NCBI RefSeq assembly: GCF_004365655.1
Contig: NZ_SOEO01000001.1
Coordinates: forward strand, 1,054,001 to 1,118,000
Source: Epilithonimonas xixisoli
Lineage (GTDB): Bacteria; Bacteroidota; Bacteroidia; Flavobacteriales; Weeksellaceae
DNA: 64,000 bases
Direction of reading: 5' to 3'
Shown: positions 62,114 to 64,000 of the stretch, in pieces
Layout: the number at the start of each line of letters is the position of its first letter
Numbering within the stretch: position 1 is the first letter of the stretch
Position numbers and translations under genes: made by a program
Notes under the pieces: generated by a model
Databases searched by the model: none
What the model saw: only the letters and a program-made list of their open reading frames with translations
What the model was told of the DNA's origin: nothing

Positions 62114-62512
62114 ATGAAAATAGAACACCTCGGCATCGCTGTGAAGTCTCTCTCAGATTCAGATGATTTGTTTACCCGACTTTTGGGAAAATCAAACTAC
62201 AAACAAGAATCTGTAGAAGGAGAAGGCGTTACCACCTCTTTTTATGAACTTGGCGAAAGCAAAATAGAACTTCTGGAAGCTTCAAACCCCGAAAGTCCAA
62301 TCGCCAAATTCCTCGACAAAAAAGGGGAAGGAATCCATCATATTGCCTTTGGTGTAGAAAATATCCAAACCGAAATCGAAAGATTAAAACAAGAAGGCTT
62401 CACTTTCATCTCCGAAGAACCGAAACAAGGTGCTGATAACAAATTAGTTGTCTTCCTTCACCCAAAATCGACCAACGGTGTCTTGATAGAATTGTGTCAA
62501 GAAAAACCCTAA
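62114..62512 (+). CDS. mce: Methylmalonyl-CoA epimerase
   Basis: VOC-fold metalloenzyme that converts between (2S)- and (2R)-methylmalonyl-CoA in propionate metabolism. The 132-residue protein has the family layout: IEHLGIAVKSLSDSDDLF at the N-terminus (metal His4), EGEGVTTSFYELGESKIELLE, GIHHIAFGVENIQTEIERL (second metal His) and GVLIELCQEK (metal Glu). It is alone; a methylmalonyl-CoA mutase gene is not in view. Confidence 0.92.
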   Translation: MKIEHLGIAVKSLSDSDDLFTRLLGKSNYKQESVEGEGVTTSFYELGESKIELLEASNPESPIAKFLDKKGEGIHHIAFGVENIQTEIERLKQEGFTFISEEPKQGADNKLVVFLHPKSTNGVLIELCQEKP

Positions 62513-62518
62513 AACGTT

Positions 62519-62547
62519 TTGTAGATAGAGAAATTTTGCTATTTTTG
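62519..62547 (+). promoter_or_regulatory. Promoter of the tRNA gene
   Basis: TTG (62519-62521), 18-base spacer and TATTTTTG (62540-62547) match the consensus, ending 28 bases before the tRNA 5' end. Confidence 0.7.
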
Positions 62548-62575
62548 CAAACACAAAATTTAACCAATTTTACGC

Positions 62576-62649
62576 GGTCCTATAGCTCAGTTGGTTAGAG
62601 TCCCTGACTCATAATCAGGTTGTCCCTGGTTCGAGCCCAGGTGGGACCA
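62576..62649 (+). tRNA. tRNA with anticodon CAT (Met elongator, or Ile2)
   Basis: A 74-base cloverleaf with a 7-bp acceptor stem containing one G-U pair (GGTCCTA with TGGGACC), anticodon stem CCTGA/TCAGG enclosing loop CTCATAA, and T arm CCTGG-TTCGAGC-CCAGG. The discriminator base is A and CCA is not encoded. The anticodon CAT fits elongator tRNA-Met or the lysidine-modified tRNA-Ile; the sequence alone does not decide, though it resembles elongator Met. D-stem base 25 is T (G-U pair) and base 26 is C, which is uncommon. A terminator follows. Confidence 0.9.
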
Positions 62650-62654
62650 CTACG

Positions 62655-62688
62655 AACCCTTGAATACGCTGATATTCAAGGGTTTTGT
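62655..62688 (+). terminator. Rho-independent terminator after the tRNA
   Basis: A 12-bp perfect stem (62655-62666 with 62673-62684; AACCCTTGAATA arm), 6-base loop and T-rich tail. Confidence 0.92.
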
Positions 62689-63381
62689 TTTGATTAAATA
62701 CAACACATATTACTAATTTAACAAAATAAAACTTTTCCAAAAGAATGGATTTTAAAAAAAACTATTTTAAGATCCTTTTGAAATTAAAATAGCAGTTTAG
62801 TGTTTTTAATTATAAATAAATACCTCTACTTAATGAAGTTGGTCGTATTTTAAATTTGTGATCACAACAGGACTCTATCCAAACCATTCATTAGCAGATA
62901 CAAATAATATTCTGAAGGTATTTAATGGAGTATAAACTTCTAATTGTCTTAATTTGATCTGATTACAATAACTAATACGCGTGTAATAAAACCTCTGTTT
63001 TTCTCCACCAGAACACCGTTTCCCATTTTTCTGAGATTATTGTAAGTATTGTTTAAAATCTCATTGATCATTTTATCAATGATAAGTTCTTTAAAATGCA
63101 TTTTCAAATATATTATCTATAACAATTTGAAAATGTTATTTGTCATATCTTGATTGATAGACCTGTTAGGTATAATTATACAAAACTCAAGACAAAGTTC
63201 ACACTAATTTTATTATTTTAAAAATTCACTTCTACAAGAGTCATAAAATGGAAACTTAAAATTTATAATTAAATTTTATTTGTTTGATTTTTAAAGTTTT
63301 ATATTAAATTATCCCAATTCTTTTTTTTTGATATATTTGAGAGCTTAGTATATACATAGACGTTAAAAATATATTCTCCAA
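62689..63381. other. Gene-poor spacer, about 0.7 kb
   Basis: Strongly A/T-rich, with no convincing long frame on either strand. The only coding hint is a 50-codon minus-strand frame at 62949-63101. A TATATTTG element at 63332-63339 may be the -7 part of the sigma factor promoter, but the expected TTG is missing. No RNA family is recognised. Confidence 0.6.
62949..63101 (-). CDS. Possible 50-residue protein or gene remnant
   Basis: An ATG at 63101 opens a frame to TAA at 62949. The predicted product has an amphipathic N-terminal part (MHFKELIIDKMINEILNN) and a hydrophobic C-terminal end (VLVIVIRSN). It matches no family I recognise. With a short length and A/T-rich surroundings it may be chance or the relic of a longer gene. 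Confidence 0.25.
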   Translation of the reverse strand: MHFKELIIDKMINEILNNTYNNLRKMGNGVLVEKNRGFITRVLVIVIRSN

Positions 63382-63897
63382 GTGCAATCTCAATTTGAAA
63401 AACTATATTCTGATTACAAAAATCAGGTTTATTTTTTCGTGAAAAAATACGTTCACGGGCAGGATGATATTGAGGATATCGTTCAGGATATTTTTGTTCA
63501 TCTGTGGAAATATAGAGATTCTCTGGAAAAAAATAAAGAAGCCATTGTTTTCAAAACTGCTAAACAGGAAATTGCCAATTTCTATAGAAAAAATAAACTG
63601 TCTTTCTCAGATTTCAAGGAAGAATCTCATCTCAGCATTGTGAAGGACGAATATGACGAGGAAGAGTTCAAATCATATTCTGAACAAGCAGAAAAATTAC
63701 TTAAACTAATTCCTGAAAAAAGCAGGTCTTTCTTCCTTAAGCATAAAATAGACGGACTTAGTTATTCCGAAATTGCAAAAGAAAACAGTATTTCCAAAAA
63801 CGCTGTAGCTAAGCACGTTAATAAGGTGCTTCACATCCTAAAAACAAACATTAATCTATTTTTTCTGCTGCTGATTTTCATTAAAAAACTTTTTTAA
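63382..63897 (+). CDS. ECF-type RNA polymerase sigma factor
   Basis: A 171-residue sigma-70 family protein starting with GTG at 63382 (MQSQFEKLYSDYKNQVYFFV), no ATG being in range. Region 2 is seen in DDIEDIVQDIFVHLWKYRDS and the -10-binding KTAKQEIANFYRKNK; region 4 in LIPEKSRSFFLKHKIDGLSYSEIAKENSISKNAVAKHV (residues about 113-150). The last 15 residues, INLFFLLLIFIKKLF, are strongly hydrophobic, which is unusual and may contact the membrane or an anti-sigma factor. In Bacteroidota such factors usually precede a FecR anti-sigma gene; here an exported-protein gene starts 73 bases on. Confidence 0.9.
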   Translation: MQSQFEKLYSDYKNQVYFFVKKYVHGQDDIEDIVQDIFVHLWKYRDSLEKNKEAIVFKTAKQEIANFYRKNKLSFSDFKEESHLSIVKDEYDEEEFKSYSEQAEKLLKLIPEKSRSFFLKHKIDGLSYSEIAKENSISKNAVAKHVNKVLHILKTNINLFFLLLIFIKKLF

Positions 63898-63970
63898 GGT
63901 TGACGATTTCGGTAGGTCTGCGTAATTAATCGTAAGACAGAAATCAATCTGAAACTAAAATAAGTTTATA

Positions 63971-64000
63971 ATGAAGAAATCATTTTCTATTCTGCTACTC
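63971..64000 (+). CDS. Start of an exported protein gene, cut by the window end
   Basis: Ten codons are visible, MKKSFSILLL, a typical signal-peptide start. It is 73 bases after the sigma factor stop. A FecR anti-sigma factor would not start with a cleavable signal, so it is more likely an outer-membrane receptor or other exported protein. Nothing more can be said. Confidence 0.5.
   Translation, partial: MKKSFSILLL

Noticed and set aside
62700-63381. Noncoding RNA such as 6S, tmRNA or RNase P in the gene-poor spacer
   Set aside because: No characteristic conserved core could be recognised; only A/T-rich sequence is seen.

Overview
The window looks like chromosome from a member of the Bacteroidota, class Flavobacteriia, most like Chryseobacterium and its relatives in the Weeksellaceae. 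The pointers are low GC with A/T-rich spacers, near absence of Shine-Dalgarno sequences, several promoters of the Bacteroidota type (TTG, 16-21 bases, TAnnTTTG), a type IX secretion C-terminal signal, a flavobacterial-style zeaxanthin cluster, a PurL of about 1230 residues and a transketolase split into two genes. The genus is inferred from general resemblance, not proven. There is no phage, insertion sequence, CRISPR array or rRNA.

Bases 1-14760 form an L-arabinose utilisation region. A GH97 glycosidase, ribulokinase (araB), ribulose-5-phosphate 4-epimerase (araD), arabinose isomerase (araA), a mutarotase lipoprotein and a sodium/sugar symporter run rightwards to a bidirectional terminator. 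A Nudix-like winged-helix regulator of the AraR/NrtR kind faces them. It diverges from a GH127 beta-L-arabinofuranosidase, followed by a transaldolase gene broken by an in-frame TAA and by the two transketolase subunits. Together they can release, import and isomerise arabinose and feed xylulose 5-phosphate to the non-oxidative pentose phosphate pathway. The broken transaldolase is the weak link.

Bases 15000-24000 hold a CinA/PncC-like gene, a DUF892 ferritin-like protein, a previously easy-to-miss 56-residue lipoprotein, and a six-gene leftward carotenoid operon (marR, crtI, crtB, an SRPBCC gene, crtZ, crtYcd). This is enough to go from geranylgeranyl diphosphate to zeaxanthin. A TPR protein, a DUF4349 lipoprotein and a small exported protein follow.

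Bases 24000-38700 contain prfC, a DUF1566-like lipoprotein, a SulP transporter, an MFS transporter, a methyltransferase/glycosyltransferase pair, an AddB-like PD-(D/E)XK nuclease, an N-acetylmuramoyl-alanine amidase, a DUF1287 protein, a glutaryl-CoA dehydrogenase and a DUF2971 gene. Three different inverted-repeat elements lie in the spacers here.

Bases 38700-53400 carry an AsmA-like protein, purL sandwiched between an unusual SH3b-TM-NERD gene and a barstar-like gene, purB, apaG, a DEDDh exonuclease, a glycosyltransferase, a lipid A acyltransferase, a thioredoxin-like protein and the rpsF-rpsR-rplI operon.

Bases 53400-64000 contain a type IX-secreted adhesin-like protein, a ClC channel/antiporter, folP, DUF2891, a cluster of DUF1599, BT_3928-type, TerB-like and tpiA genes, methylmalonyl-CoA epimerase, a tRNA with anticodon CAT, a 0.7 kb stretch without a convincing gene, an ECF sigma factor and the first ten codons of an exported protein.

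The most curious signals are the nonsense codon in the transaldolase, heptameric tandem repeats touching the start codons of unrelated genes, several non-homologous palindromic spacer elements, and the NERD-purL-barstar arrangement.
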